From NCBI GenBank assembly GCA_041398785.1, contig JAWKUA010000019.1, positions 96,659 to 160,658 of the forward strand: a stretch of DNA of 64,000 nucleotides. Reading direction: 5' to 3'. Positions 35,196 through 45,000 of the stretch are shown here, piece by piece. The stretch's first letter is position 1. Each line of letters begins with the position of its first letter. The notes under the pieces are model-generated. The model saw only the letters and a list, made by a program, of their open reading frames with translations, was not told the origin of the DNA and made no database searches. The stretch comes from Planctomycetaceae bacterium. GTDB taxonomy: Bacteria; Planctomycetota; Planctomycetia; Planctomycetales; Planctomycetaceae. A program made the translations under genes and the position numbers.

Positions 35196-37859
35196 GTGTC
35201 TGCTACCGACGTATTGGAAATCGACGTCTCCAGCCTTACGGAACGACGGCGGCTGGTCGCTGACTTTCGCGACAGGGCGGCGCAGCGTTCCGGTTCCGGC
35301 GACAGCGGGATCGAAATCTGTGAGTGGTACTCCGACCGGCTGGACGAACTGCTGACGGCGATGGTTCGTCACCAGCTTGTCCGGCAGGGCGTTTCGGAAG
35401 ACGCGCCGTTCGCAGTTGTCTGTGTCGGTGGCAACGGTCGTCGTCGACCGGCGCCGTATTCGGATCTGGATCTGCTGCTGGTTGCCGAATCGAGGTCGCT
35501 GGCACGGCTGTCTCCGATGCTGTCGGGCTTCGTGCGCGACTGCTGGGACACCGGTTTTCAGCTTGGTCACAGCATTCGTTCACCGGACGACGTGGTTCGC
35601 TTTGCTCTGGAGGACGTGCAGTTTGCGACATCACTCATCGAAATGCGGCTGCTGACCGGTTCGGCAAGTCTGTTCGATGCCGTGTGTCAGAAAGTCCAGC
35701 GACGCGTGTTCGGCGGAGACAATCCGGAGCTGTTCGTCGCGCGGTGTGTGGCCGCTCGGCGCGAGGAATGGATGGCTCGCGGAGATTCCGTCAATCAGGT
35801 GGAACCGGACGTCAAACGATCGCCGGGCGGACTGCGAGATCTGCACCTGCTGCGCTGGGTGACCTTTGTTCGTCACGGAGATTCCCATCCGGCCACGATG
35901 CTGGAACACGGCGAACTGCGCACTCGCGAACTGGCGGCCCTGACGGGCGCCGACGAATTCCTGACGACGCTGCGAGTCCGGCTGCACTGCCAGGCGAAGC
36001 TGAAACAGGACGTGCTGACTCGCGAACTGCAGCTTCAGCTTGCCAACGGGAAAATCTCCGGCGACCGGGACTCCCTGCGCGGCGTCGAAATCTTCATGCA
36101 GGAATATTTCCGGCAGACGTCGCAGGTGTCGGAAATCACACGCCGCGTAACGGAAGTGCCGCAGTCGCCTTCGATCCTGAAGCGATTCTATAAGGCCATT
36201 CTGCCTTCGCGCACGCCCGATGGCTACAAGATTGAAAACGACGTGCTGGACCTGGACGCCGCCGCCGTCGCCGGGCTGCGGAACGATCCGGTCGCCCTGC
36301 TGGACGCCTTTCTCTACGCAGCGACGGAAGAGCTGAGCCTGGCACCGTGGCTTCGCAAGTCCATCGGCAAGATCGCTCCCCACCTTCCCCGCAACCTGTC
36401 GCGCGAAGCGACTCAGCGGTTTCGCAGAATCCTGCGAACCGCCGACGGACTGCCGCAGACTCTGCGGATGATGAACGAAACCGGTATTCTGCAGTGGCTG
36501 ATTCCGGAGTTCGCCGAAATCGGCTGCCTGATTCAGTTCAATCAGTATCACAGCTACACGGTCGACGAACACACGCTGAAAACGATTCACGAAGTTGTGG
36601 CGCTGGCGCGTGATGAATCTCCCGTCGGTTCGGCGTATGAGGGTGTTCGCCACAAGGCCACGCTGCATCTTTCGCTGCTGATGCACGATATCGGCAAGGG
36701 ACGTGAAGGCGATCACAGCATCATCGGCGCTGAAATCTGCGAAGGCGTTGCGACGCGCCTGCAGATGGCGGAACACAAGAAACAGATGATGAAGTTTCTC
36801 GTCCGGCACCATCTGGTGATGCCGGACCTGGCGTTTCGACGCGACATTACCGACCCGTCACTGCTGACAGACTTCGCTCGGCTGGTGGGATCGCCTGAAC
36901 AGCTTCGAATGCTGTACGTGCTCAGCGTTGCCGACATCAGAGCCGTCGGGCCGGATGTCTGGACCGACTGGAAGGGTGAACTGCTGGCGGAACTTTACGG
37001 CCGAACGATGGAGATCGTCAGCGGCCGGCCGTTTCAGCATATGGAGCAGGAGCGGCTGCACACCATCCGCGAACACGTGCGACAGTCGATTGTTCCGATC
37101 CCCGGTCATTCCGGTCCGGAGTGGTCCGCATGGATCGACAAGCAGTTGAACGCGCTGCCGCCCTTTTATCTGATGACGGAGAACCCCGATCGCATCGCCC
37201 GCGACCTGGACATCATGCAGCAACTGGGCAATGCAGAAGTCCGCATTGAAGGCCAGCATGATGCGGAAACCGATACGGTGCGATATCGCATCCTGGCATC
37301 GTCGGCGTTCGAACCCGGCAGTTTTCACAAGATGGCGGGCATCCTGTCGGGACTGCGAATGGACATCTGCACGGCTCAGTCCTGCACAATGGCCGACGGA
37401 ACTCTGATCGCCTGTTTTCAGGTCATCGACAACGACTTCAGCGGTCCCGTGCCTGATGCCCGCATCAACAGTGTTTCGCAGGCGATGATTGATGTGCTGA
37501 CCGGAAAAATTTCGGTGGACAGCATCTTTCGCAAGAGCAGCGTCTTTCGCATGAAACGCCAGGCGAAATCATTCCTGAAAGTGCCGCCACAGGTTTCCAT
37601 CGATAACGACTGTTCGGAAAAATTCACTGTCGTTGACGTGTTCGCGATGGACAGTCCCGGCCTGCTGTACACGCTGGCCCTCACGCTGCACCAGCACGGC
37701 ATGTCGGTGGAACTGACTCGCATCGCCACACGGATCGATCAGATCGTCGACGTGTTCTATATTGTCGACGCGTCCGGCCGGAAGGTCACCGATTCCGGCG
37801 TGCTGGAATCGCTGCGCTCAGCGCTGATGACCGAACTGCAGGCCCTGCACGACGCGTAG
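35196..37859 (+). CDS. glnD: [protein-PII] uridylyltransferase/uridylyl-removing enzyme
   Basis: GlnD senses glutamine and adds or removes UMP on PII proteins. The order is complete: nucleotidyltransferase (about 60-200) with GGNGRRRPAPYSDLDLLL carrying the DxD metal site, PII-UTase helical region with KRSPGGLRDLHLL, HD domain near residue 495 (HLSLLMHDIGKGREGDHS), and two ACT domains near 695-775 and 810-885 (MDSPGLLYTLALTLHQHG). The 887 residues match the family. The usual GGYGR Tyr is Asn, and the usual Leu before Pro is Arg, minor variants of the loop. The GTG start has GGAAG upstream. The next gene starts 28 bases downstream. No glnB or glnA is in the window. Confidence 0.96.
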   Translation: MSATDVLEIDVSSLTERRRLVADFRDRAAQRSGSGDSGIEICEWYSDRLDELLTAMVRHQLVRQGVSEDAPFAVVCVGGNGRRRPAPYSDLDLLLVAESRSLARLSPMLSGFVRDCWDTGFQLGHSIRSPDDVVRFALEDVQFATSLIEMRLLTGSASLFDAVCQKVQRRVFGGDNPELFVARCVAARREEWMARGDSVNQVEPDVKRSPGGLRDLHLLRWVTFVRHGDSHPATMLEHGELRTRELAALTGADEFLTTLRVRLHCQAKLKQDVLTRELQLQLANGKISGDRDSLRGVEIFMQEYFRQTSQVSEITRRVTEVPQSPSILKRFYKAILPSRTPDGYKIENDVLDLDAAAVAGLRNDPVALLDAFLYAATEELSLAPWLRKSIGKIAPHLPRNLSREATQRFRRILRTADGLPQTLRMMNETGILQWLIPEFAEIGCLIQFNQYHSYTVDEHTLKTIHEVVALARDESPVGSAYEGVRHKATLHLSLLMHDIGKGREGDHSIIGAEICEGVATRLQMAEHKKQMMKFLVRHHLVMPDLAFRRDITDPSLLTDFARLVGSPEQLRMLYVLSVADIRAVGPDVWTDWKGELLAELYGRTMEIVSGRPFQHMEQERLHTIREHVRQSIVPIPGHSGPEWSAWIDKQLNALPPFYLMTENPDRIARDLDIMQQLGNAEVRIEGQHDAETDTVRYRILASSAFEPGSFHKMAGILSGLRMDICTAQSCTMADGTLIACFQVIDNDFSGPVPDARINSVSQAMIDVLTGKISVDSIFRKSSVFRMKRQAKSFLKVPPQVSIDNDCSEKFTVVDVFAMDSPGLLYTLALTLHQHGMSVELTRIATRIDQIVDVFYIVDASGRKVTDSGVLESLRSALMTELQALHDA

Positions 37860-37887
37860 TCCCGCGCGTAGTCCCGAAGGAACAACG

Positions 37888-38793
37888 ATGCCGAAGAAGA
37901 ACAGCCGTCGCCAAAGTGCGAAAGATGACTGTTTTCCCTGTCAGCTTGTCGAACACGACGACACGTTCAGCGTGATTCTTACGAAATTCAATCTTCTCGA
38001 AGACCGTCTTCCGGAACCGGACGCGGGTGGTTATGCGGTGGAAAAGCTCGCCCGCCGGCTTGTTCGCGCAAACAAGCTGAAAGGTATCAGGTTCGACTCG
38101 GAAGCCAGCATGTTCTGTGCGTACGCAGACGAGAAGGCTCCGCTGCTGGCACTGTGTTCTCTGCTGCGTGAACAGTCCGGCGGACAGGATCAGCATCAGC
38201 CGGCGGCCGTGCAGAAACCAAAGATTTCACACAAAGCGGCCCGCAAACTGCTGCAGAAGGGCTTTCTGGATTCGCTGAACGGCAAGGCTCAGAAGGAATA
38301 CCTCAGCAAGGTTCCGCCACCACCGCTCAGCCGGCAGCAGGCCGAACTGATGCGTCTGCTGCGCGAAGGCAGCGACGCCGAGAAACTTAAGGCGGCACGG
38401 AAAATCAACAGCGAAGCCAGAAACCTGGTCCGCAGCGTCGACCACTATCTGTCCCATCCCGATACCGTGACGCGGATGCTGGCGTGCTGCGATAACGAAA
38501 AGAACGACTCCGCCACCTATCGCGAAATCATCTGGGCGCTGGTCTTTATCTGCAACCGCCATCTGCCGGACCGCCGCATTGCTCCGTACTTCGAATCCTG
38601 CCTGGAAAGCAGCGACGCTCAGACGCGAATTCTGGGACTTTGGGGCCTGAAGAATATCGGATTGCTCACGGAGAAAATGGTGCAGGCGTTGCTGGAAGAC
38701 AAGTCAAAGAAAGTCCGCGACGAGGCCGAACGTTACGCCGACTGGGCCGGCTACGCCCGTGACTTCGAGTACTGGGCGGAAGAAGAAGAATAG
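37888..38793 (+). CDS. Imm51-like N-terminal domain with HEAT-like C-terminus
   Basis: The 301-residue soluble protein has an N-terminal 90 residues resembling Imm51: a strand-rich start, GGYAVEKLARRLVRANKL, then FDSEASMFCAYADEKAPLLAL, close to the family's FDPEA-x-MF segment. After a Lys/Pro-rich linker (about 110-150) the C-terminus has HEAT-like helical pairs (SDAQTRILGLWGLKNIGLLT, KKVRDEAERYADWAG). Imm51 proteins are predicted immunity proteins of polymorphic toxins or stand-alone regulators; here no toxin gene is adjacent. AAGGA precedes the ATG. It is 28 bases after glnD and probably co-transcribed. The family call is by eye and moderate. Confidence 0.65.
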   Translation: MPKKNSRRQSAKDDCFPCQLVEHDDTFSVILTKFNLLEDRLPEPDAGGYAVEKLARRLVRANKLKGIRFDSEASMFCAYADEKAPLLALCSLLREQSGGQDQHQPAAVQKPKISHKAARKLLQKGFLDSLNGKAQKEYLSKVPPPPLSRQQAELMRLLREGSDAEKLKAARKINSEARNLVRSVDHYLSHPDTVTRMLACCDNEKNDSATYREIIWALVFICNRHLPDRRIAPYFESCLESSDAQTRILGLWGLKNIGLLTEKMVQALLEDKSKKVRDEAERYADWAGYARDFEYWAEEEE

Positions 38794-39348
38794 CGCCTTC
38801 GCCGCCGTAATCGCGTTCGGCGTGATTGCGTTCTGACAGTCGCCCGCGGTCCCGCGGCGACGTGACTTCCGTTGACGCAGAACCGGTATGCGCCGAGTCC
38901 GGTGAGCCGTTCATTCAGGCCGCGCTGACCGGCGATGGCGCGGAGCCACATGACTCGCCCAGCGCAACCGGCAGACTTCCGAAGTACCGCCCGCCCCGAG
39001 CCGCTTTGCATCGCCTGCGAACGTTGTCGCCTGGGTAAGGAAAAGCTCGACATGTCTCGGTCGCCAGTGTGTCCGTGACACGCTTTGAACCACAGCCCTT
39101 GCGGCAGTGCCGATCGCTCCGAAATTTCTTTTGAAACTTTGGCGGACCCTGAACGCCCGTTCGGCTCCTCCGATCGGCTGTTCCTGTCTGCGGACGGTCG
39201 GCAGATTGAGCCGATCGAACACCGTCGGGAATCCCACCCGTCTGACCGACAGCAGCCGTCGAGCATTCCGCTGCAAACGGATCCGCCCGAGACAGTCTGT
39301 GTTCCATGCGTTCGTTCTTTTCACAATCTCGTCTCACAGGAAGCAAGT
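38794..39348. other. intergenic region upstream of the VCBS/Ig-like protein gene
   Basis: The frame of the next gene is open back to 39085 but shows no signal or family sequence before 39349. AGGAAG at 39338-39343, 5 bases before the ATG, decides the start. No other element is recognised. Confidence 0.5.
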
Positions 39349-42300
39349 ATGAACATCCAATGGCTGGAATCCATCGCAGCGCGACTGCGGCCTCAGCGTC
39401 GTCGACAAGCCCGTCGGCCGCAGCGGCTGTCTACCGAGAATCTGGAAAGTCGGCAGTTGCTGACGATGCTCACACCGGTCAGCGTCGCCGCCGGGACGAC
39501 GCCGACCGAGGTCGAAGTGCACGACTTCAACTCCGACGGCATCAACGACATCGTGGAATTGAATTCTTCGGCCAGCACCATCAGTGTGTTGCTTGGGAAC
39601 GGTGATGGAACGTTCCAGCCCGGCATCAATACTCCTTCGGGCGGTACCGGAACGACGATGGCCGTGGCGGACTTTAACCACGACGGTTATCTGGACGTCG
39701 TGACAAATCACGGCGGCACGATTGACATGCTGCACGGCCGCGGCGACGGATCCTTTGAACTTCCGCACGTTTACCTGGTGGGAGCCTACGCCAATGACAT
39801 CGAAGTCGGCGACTTTGATGAAGACGGTTACGAAGACGTCGTCACCGCCAGTTTTTCGTATGGCGGAACAACGGAATACTACCACAACGACGGGACCGGT
39901 TATTTCGACCGGCATCACAACAGTTCGATCGGACCGACGGGGCGGTACGTTGAAGTCGGTGACGTCGACGGCGATGACCACGAAGACCTGATTCAGACCG
40001 ACGGAAACGGCATTGTTGCCGTGTTGTCCGGTTACGGCGATGGCAGCTTCCAGTCGCGGCAATGGGTCAACACGGGTCATCGTGCCACCGACATTGAAGC
40101 CTATGACCTTAATCTGGACGGAATGGTCGAACTGATTGCAACCGACGGAAGTCTGGTTTCAATTTACGAAGGCAATACCGGCGGGTTGTATGAATCGCCA
40201 TCGCAACAGTACTCCGTGGCCGGCGCCACGAAGCTGACCGTCGGTGATGTCAACAATGACGGCGTCGCCGATATCGTCACCAACGTTGGCGTCGTGATTC
40301 TGGGACGCGGCGACGGACACTTCTACGCTCCAACCAGCTACGGGGCAGCCAGCGGAACTGACATCACACTGGGCGATATCGACGGCGATGACGTGCTCGA
40401 CGCTGTTGCTTCATCACCCGGCGGCGCCGGCAGCGGAGTCGGCATCAGCTACAACGCCAATAATGATCGCGAACTGCTGGCCGGCGCGACGCAGCTTGTC
40501 GTCAGCAGCGGAGCGTCGACGATCGCCGGTGCACCGTTTGCAGTGACCGTGACGGCTCGGGATGCCAGCGGCAACGTCGTCACGGACTTTCTGGGAACCG
40601 TCGGCATCAGCGGCGCACCGGGAACGATTCCCGTGTCGTACACTTTTTCGGCAGCCGATGGAGGAGTCGCCACGATTACCGACGCCGCGGTGTTGTTCCA
40701 GGCCGGAGCGGGGTCATATTCGGTAACTTCGCCGTTCCTGCCGGATGCCTCCGGAACGATCACCGTTCAGGCTGGAGCGACCGCAGGATTTGCAATTGAA
40801 GCGCAGGCTTCCGTCACAACGGCCGGCCAGTCGTTGATCGTGACGGTTGCGGGAACGGATGCTTATGGCAACGCAACCGGCGAATACGCGGGCACGGTGC
40901 GTCTGAGCAGTTCGGATTCGCAGGCCGGCCTGGCCGGCGACTACACATTCAGTGCCGCAGACGGCGGGAGTCATGAATTCGCCGTGACGCTGCGAACCGC
41001 CGGAAGCCAGACGATCACAGCAACCGACACTTCCGGAGGCTACTCCTCCAGCACGAATCCGATTCAGGTGAACGCCGCGGAGGCGTCAGCACTGTCGCTC
41101 GTCGGCGGCGGAGGGTACATCGGTGCGGCCAACGCCGTGCAAATCGCAGCCGTCGATCCGTTTGGAAACGTTGCCGCCGGGTACAACGGAATTGTCCATC
41201 TGTCCTCCTCAGATGCGGCATCGATCACATCCGGCGACGCTGCTTTACAGAACGGCGTCGGGACGTTTACCGTCACACCGATGACGCTGGGAACGCAGAC
41301 GCTGACAGCGACGTCCGTGGACGATGCTTCCATCAGCGGCAGCGAGGTCATCGAAGTTACTCCGGGCTGGGGTGTCACGATGACCGCAACTCCGCTGGCG
41401 GCGGCTACGGCTGGAGAAACGCAGTCACTCACGCTGACGATGTTCGATTCCTTCGGAAACGTGTCGACCGTTTTCACGGGATATGTGACGGTGACGACGT
41501 CGGATCCGCGAGTTCCCGCGCGCAGCTACTACTTCAGTGCGGCTGACGCAGGCTCGAAGACCATTCCGGTCACTCTTTACACGGCCGGAACGCACAGCGT
41601 CACCGCATCCGTCAACGCGGACAGCAGCGTCACCGTGACTCAAACCGGCATTGCAGTCCGCGCGGGAGCCGCAGCGTACGCAACGGTGACACCGCTGCAG
41701 GATGTTGCGGCGGGTGAAACTCAGTCGGTGACTGTCACGGTCCGCGATGCCTACGGAAACGTTGCGGTCGACTATGCAGGCACGATCGGCCTGCGTACGG
41801 ATAACGCGAATGCCACAGTCTCCGGTGACTACACATTTTCATCCGCCGACGCGGGCGTGCATACGTTTTCGATCGCGATGATGGAATCAGGAAGTTCGAC
41901 AGTGTCCGTCGTGGATATCGGCACAAGCCGAACACTGTACCTGCAGACTGACATTCACATCGCTGCCGGTGCTGTCGTCGGGTTCAACATGCGAGCCCCG
42001 TCAAATGTCGAAGTCGGGACGACGTTCACGATCACTGTCGAAGCGATTGACCAGTACGGAAATGTCGTCCCCAGCTACCGCGGCACGATTTCGTTCAAAG
42101 GTCCTTCGGGCAGCGGCGACATTCTTCCCACAACGTACACGTTCACGGCAGCGGATGCGGGAGAGCATGTCTTCACGGTTGTGCTGACGACAACTGGAAA
42201 GCAGAAGATCGAAATCCAGGACCTGTTTGACGGCAGCCTGAAGTCGAACACCACGATCGACGTCCGTGACTCCAGCTCCGGTGGTGGCGGTGGCGGTGGC

Positions 42301-42375
42301 GGCGGTGGTGGCGGCGGTGGCGGTGGCGGTGGCGGCGGTGGTGGCGGTGGCGGTGGTGGAAAGCGAGGCCGCTAG
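39349..42375 (+). CDS. secreted VCBS/FG-GAP and Ig-like repeat protein with polyglycine tail
   Basis: The 1008-residue protein begins with a basic segment and RLSTENLESRQLLTML, the planctomycete LEPR-XLL-type N-terminal signature of secreted proteins. Residues about 50-365 hold seven FG-GAP/VCBS-type repeats with Ca2+ loops such as DFNSDGINDI and DFDEDGYEDV, predicted beta-propeller. About six Ig-like repeats of roughly 100 residues follow, each with a DAYGN-type turn and DYTFSAADGG-type strand, like filamin/invasin domains. The end is about 27 consecutive Gly and KRGR. Surface adhesion or matrix function is inferred. AGGAAG precedes the ATG. A perfect terminator lies 180 bases after the stop. 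Confidence 0.9.
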   Translation: MNIQWLESIAARLRPQRRRQARRPQRLSTENLESRQLLTMLTPVSVAAGTTPTEVEVHDFNSDGINDIVELNSSASTISVLLGNGDGTFQPGINTPSGGTGTTMAVADFNHDGYLDVVTNHGGTIDMLHGRGDGSFELPHVYLVGAYANDIEVGDFDEDGYEDVVTASFSYGGTTEYYHNDGTGYFDRHHNSSIGPTGRYVEVGDVDGDDHEDLIQTDGNGIVAVLSGYGDGSFQSRQWVNTGHRATDIEAYDLNLDGMVELIATDGSLVSIYEGNTGGLYESPSQQYSVAGATKLTVGDVNNDGVADIVTNVGVVILGRGDGHFYAPTSYGAASGTDITLGDIDGDDVLDAVASSPGGAGSGVGISYNANNDRELLAGATQLVVSSGASTIAGAPFAVTVTARDASGNVVTDFLGTVGISGAPGTIPVSYTFSAADGGVATITDAAVLFQAGAGSYSVTSPFLPDASGTITVQAGATAGFAIEAQASVTTAGQSLIVTVAGTDAYGNATGEYAGTVRLSSSDSQAGLAGDYTFSAADGGSHEFAVTLRTAGSQTITATDTSGGYSSSTNPIQVNAAEASALSLVGGGGYIGAANAVQIAAVDPFGNVAAGYNGIVHLSSSDAASITSGDAALQNGVGTFTVTPMTLGTQTLTATSVDDASISGSEVIEVTPGWGVTMTATPLAAATAGETQSLTLTMFDSFGNVSTVFTGYVTVTTSDPRVPARSYYFSAADAGSKTIPVTLYTAGTHSVTASVNADSSVTVTQTGIAVRAGAAAYATVTPLQDVAAGETQSVTVTVRDAYGNVAVDYAGTIGLRTDNANATVSGDYTFSSADAGVHTFSIAMMESGSSTVSVVDIGTSRTLYLQTDIHIAAGAVVGFNMRAPSNVEVGTTFTITVEAIDQYGNVVPSYRGTISFKGPSGSGDILPTTYTFTAADAGEHVFTVVLTTTGKQKIEIQDLFDGSLKSNTTIDVRDSSSGGGGGGGGGGGGGGGGGGGGGGGGGGGKRGR
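42279..42360 (+). repeat. GGT/GGC polyglycine trinucleotide tract
   Basis: About 27 consecutive Gly codons, almost all GGT or GGC, form an in-frame microsatellite just before the stop codon of the Ig-like protein. Slippage would change the glycine number by whole codons and keep the frame. Confidence 0.9.
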
Positions 42376-42554
42376 ACTCGAACATCAGCTCCGCCACGTT
42401 CGACCATACGGGGAACAGGAGTTCGCGTCATTGGACGATTCACCGGCTGTTCCGGACAACGACCAGAGTTCGACATCGCCTGCAGACAACGACACATCCG
42501 GGCAATTTGGTTTCGTGATCGGCGCTGCTGCCGGCAAAGAATGGTTCAGACCGG

Positions 42555-42590
42555 AATCCCGGGTGCCTCACGGCATCCGGGATTTTTATT
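42555..42590 (+). terminator. intrinsic terminator of the Ig-like protein gene
   Basis: AATCCCGGGTGCC (42555-42567) pairs over 13 bp, with one G-T wobble, with GGCATCCGGGATT (42572-42584) around TCAC, followed by TTTATT. It also sits between convergent genes. Confidence 0.9.
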
Positions 42591-42621
42591 AACACTGGTT
42601 CCCCTCGTGCAGTGTTCCGGG

Positions 42622-43737
42622 CTATTTCGAATTCGAATCACCATCAACCGCCTTCCCAAGCGCGAATTCCGACAGGCGGTGCATTTTTCGTGTGTAGAAA
42701 TCGTTGCCGTTGCGTTCGTCGAACTGACGTGTGATGCCGGCTGCCTGTGTCTGAAACCATGTGGCCAGCTCTGCAGGTTCGTACAGGCTGTCATCGCGAA
42801 CGCATTCCAGTCCCTGCGGCAGGACCAGTTTGCGGCGGCGTCTGGAAACGGCGGCAAGGTGTTCCAGAAATATCCAGGACGCAACCAGAAATTCGCGCCG
42901 CATGTCGTCTTCACGGACATCCATTGCGACGGGAAGGTGCTTCTGAAACATGCGGGATGCCTGATCGGTGTCCTTTAGCCGCACGGCGTAAACCAGATGC
43001 GCAGCTACGGAGCTCAGAAAGTCCGGGTTGCGCGACACTGCGCGGTAGCCGAGGCGGTGATATCGTTTTGCTTCGTCGTCGCGCCCCAGCAGTGTCAGCG
43101 GACGCAGGATGGTTGCGTAAGTCGCACCGGGAACGGAATGACAGCGCTGTCGGCCGGAAAGAATCGGTTCGAGTGCTCGCAATCCGTCTTCCATGCGACC
43201 CAGAAACAGCAGAGTCCGGCCTTCCGCGCTGGTCTGACAGGCCGGACAATCCTGCAGCGAATCACCAGGCGCCGTCCGCCATTCACTGTGCCACCGGCGC
43301 ACATCGTCAACATCGCCCAGGTCAATGGCATTGCGGCATTTCAGTTTGTAGAGCGGTGCCAGGCCGTGACCAAATTGCTTCAGACGTGCTTCAAAATCGT
43401 TCTGCACGGCTTCAATGCGGCTGCGCGGCACGGTGACGAAATCCGGCAGGCTTCCCAGAATCCACTTGAACGCCCACAGCAGTTGATGTTCATCACGACG
43501 TTCCGGCGAGGAATCGAATTCGTTCAGGCACCAGGTGAACGCCACCAGAGCCCGCTCACCCGCTCCGCCGAAACTTGCTGCGGCGACCAGCAGCATTCGC
43601 GTGTCGTACTGAGCATCGCGGTCACCCAGCGTATCCGCCAGTTGGACAGCCTGTTCCAGAACGGCGGTTCGCGCCGGTCCGTAGCCAAGCGTTTCGCATT
43701 CCGCGATGAGTCGAAAGTAGTCGCTCCAGTCCGCCAT
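42622..43737 (-). CDS. hypothetical helical-repeat (TPR-like) protein
   Basis: The chosen ATG gives 371 residues; the frame opens 76 codons earlier with Arg-rich, noncoding-like sequence. The protein is soluble and almost wholly helical, with repeated pairs such as ARTAVLEQAVQLADTLGDRD and YHRLGYRAVSRNPDFLSSVA that resemble tetratricopeptide repeats without a clean consensus. A CPACQTSAE segment near residue 165 could bind metal. It faces the Ig-like protein gene convergently. No family is recognised and no partner is evident. Confidence 0.7.
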   Translation of the reverse strand: MADWSDYFRLIAECETLGYGPARTAVLEQAVQLADTLGDRDAQYDTRMLLVAAASFGGAGERALVAFTWCLNEFDSSPERRDEHQLLWAFKWILGSLPDFVTVPRSRIEAVQNDFEARLKQFGHGLAPLYKLKCRNAIDLGDVDDVRRWHSEWRTAPGDSLQDCPACQTSAEGRTLLFLGRMEDGLRALEPILSGRQRCHSVPGATYATILRPLTLLGRDDEAKRYHRLGYRAVSRNPDFLSSVAAHLVYAVRLKDTDQASRMFQKHLPVAMDVREDDMRREFLVASWIFLEHLAAVSRRRRKLVLPQGLECVRDDSLYEPAELATWFQTQAAGITRQFDERNGNDFYTRKMHRLSEFALGKAVDGDSNSK

Positions 43738-44048
43738 GGCAGCATCGCAGTCTCGCGGGGACGTCTGTGAGTGGAATGACTTGAGTCTCGCAGGCGTGCG
43801 ATGCCGCCGCAAACGTCGTGCAGCGGAACGCGCGGCACCACCGGAACAATGCCGCCTTGCGGTCCGGTCACAGGTGTTCTGACCGGAACAGTTTCTCAGT
43901 GCCCCCTGATTGAGACTGCCGGACCAGGCACGGGCCGGAAAAACCGCCGCCGACGCGAATTTCACTGCAGTGCGGGCGGCAGGTGGTAACGTTGACGGTC
44001 CGCTGAAATCCGATGCCTCCGTTGCCGTCGATCATGGGAGAACTGAAT
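43738..44048. other. divergent intergenic region
   Basis: Between the TPR-like gene (minus) and a small secreted protein gene (plus). GGGAG at 44036-44040 is the ribosome binding site for the ATG at 44049. No other element is seen. Confidence 0.5.
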
Positions 44049-44543
44049 ATGAAGAAACTGAACCGTCTGCTGACCGTGAGCCTGCTGTGTATGCCCCTGA
44101 TGACGTCGCCCTCTCTGCGAGCCGACTGGTACGGTTCCGACGACGGCTTTCTCGCTGCCGGATGCGCCATGCCCGCGATGGCCTGCTGCGGGCCGGCGGG
44201 TGTGTCGATGGCGTACGCCGGATTCTTCAGTGAAGGCCCGCCGCCGGGGACGATTGGTGAAACCTACACGCGAGTGTCGCATCCGATTCCCGAAGACAAA
44301 CATCCTCGCATCGCCATGCTGGCCGTGCGAGACATGGGCGCCGAAGAACACATCACCGTGCAGCGAATGGGTGGTTACCGGATGAGCAACGGGATCTGGT
44401 TCTTCGAATCATCACGGCCGCTGATCAACTGTTCGGAAAACATTGTGCGTGTCGAAGCTCGACAGAACGCCAACGACATTCAGCCCTACAAGGTGAAGTT
44501 CGTGCGACTGATTCCCGGCCGCATTGTGTATCTGGACTTTTGA
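44049..44543 (+). CDS. small exported protein of unknown function
   Basis: The 164 residues begin with a signal peptide (MKKLNRLLTVSLLCMPLMTS) cleaved near residue 24. A Cys/Ala/Gly-rich stretch (AAGCAMPAMACCGPAGVSMA) follows, then a compact beta-rich domain ending KVKFVRLIPGRIVYLDF. The ATG is chosen because GGGAG lies 8 bases upstream and the signal peptide begins there; the frame opens 12 codons earlier. No family is recognised. The repeated 99-base units begin 15 bases after its stop. Confidence 0.75.
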   Translation: MKKLNRLLTVSLLCMPLMTSPSLRADWYGSDDGFLAAGCAMPAMACCGPAGVSMAYAGFFSEGPPPGTIGETYTRVSHPIPEDKHPRIAMLAVRDMGAEEHITVQRMGGYRMSNGIWFFESSRPLINCSENIVRVEARQNANDIQPYKVKFVRLIPGRIVYLDF

Positions 44544-45000
44544 TGCTTCGTCAGTGAAACGCGGAACGCGAGGTCGGCCCTCTCCCGCACATCGCTTCGC
44601 TCGTGCGACCTCTCCCGGACGGCTTCGCCTGGGGGTGGTCGATGCGCGGACGCTGCGCCGGACGGCTTCAATGCACCCCTCCCGGCCGAAGGCCAGCAGG
44701 GAAGGTCGCACGAGCGAAGCAAGTTCGGGGGGGCCACGACCGCGCGTTCGTCGCTCTGCGTTACCAGAACGCGGAACGCGCGGTCAGCCCTCTCCCGCAC
44801 ATCGCTTCGCTCGTGCGACCTCTCCCGGACGGCTTCGCCTGGGAGAGGTGGATGCGCGGACGCTGCTTCTGAAGGGGGCGGAGACATGAACGTGCGATCC
44901 GGCTTTTCAGCGTCGCCGCAACTCGCATTGCAACGTGTCGGCAGGTAGGATGGCAAGCGTGGGCTTCGTGTGATTCAACACCTGAAACCGAGGTGCCTGC
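44544..45000. other. intergenic region filled mostly by the 99-bp repeats
   Basis: Besides the repeats, GAGG at 44990-44993 precedes the GTG start at 45001 by 7 bases. Frames through the repeats are not considered coding. Confidence 0.6.
44558..44866. repeat. duplicated 99-bp intergenic repeat with internal hairpin
   Basis: Units at 44558-44656 and 44768-44866 are nearly identical and 210 bases apart. Between them, 44704-44720 is the exact reverse complement of a 17-base part of each unit (44594-44610 and 44804-44820). The second unit contains CCTCTCCC (44819-44826) facing GGGAGAGG (44841-44848), a hairpin; the first has lost the right arm. This looks like a dispersed hairpin repeat copied locally. 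Confidence 0.85.

Noticed and set aside
39085..39348. Upstream extension of the Ig-like protein by 88 residues
   Set aside because: The sequence lacks a signal peptide or family match, whereas the ATG at 39349 has AGGAAG and leads straight into the LESRQLL signature.
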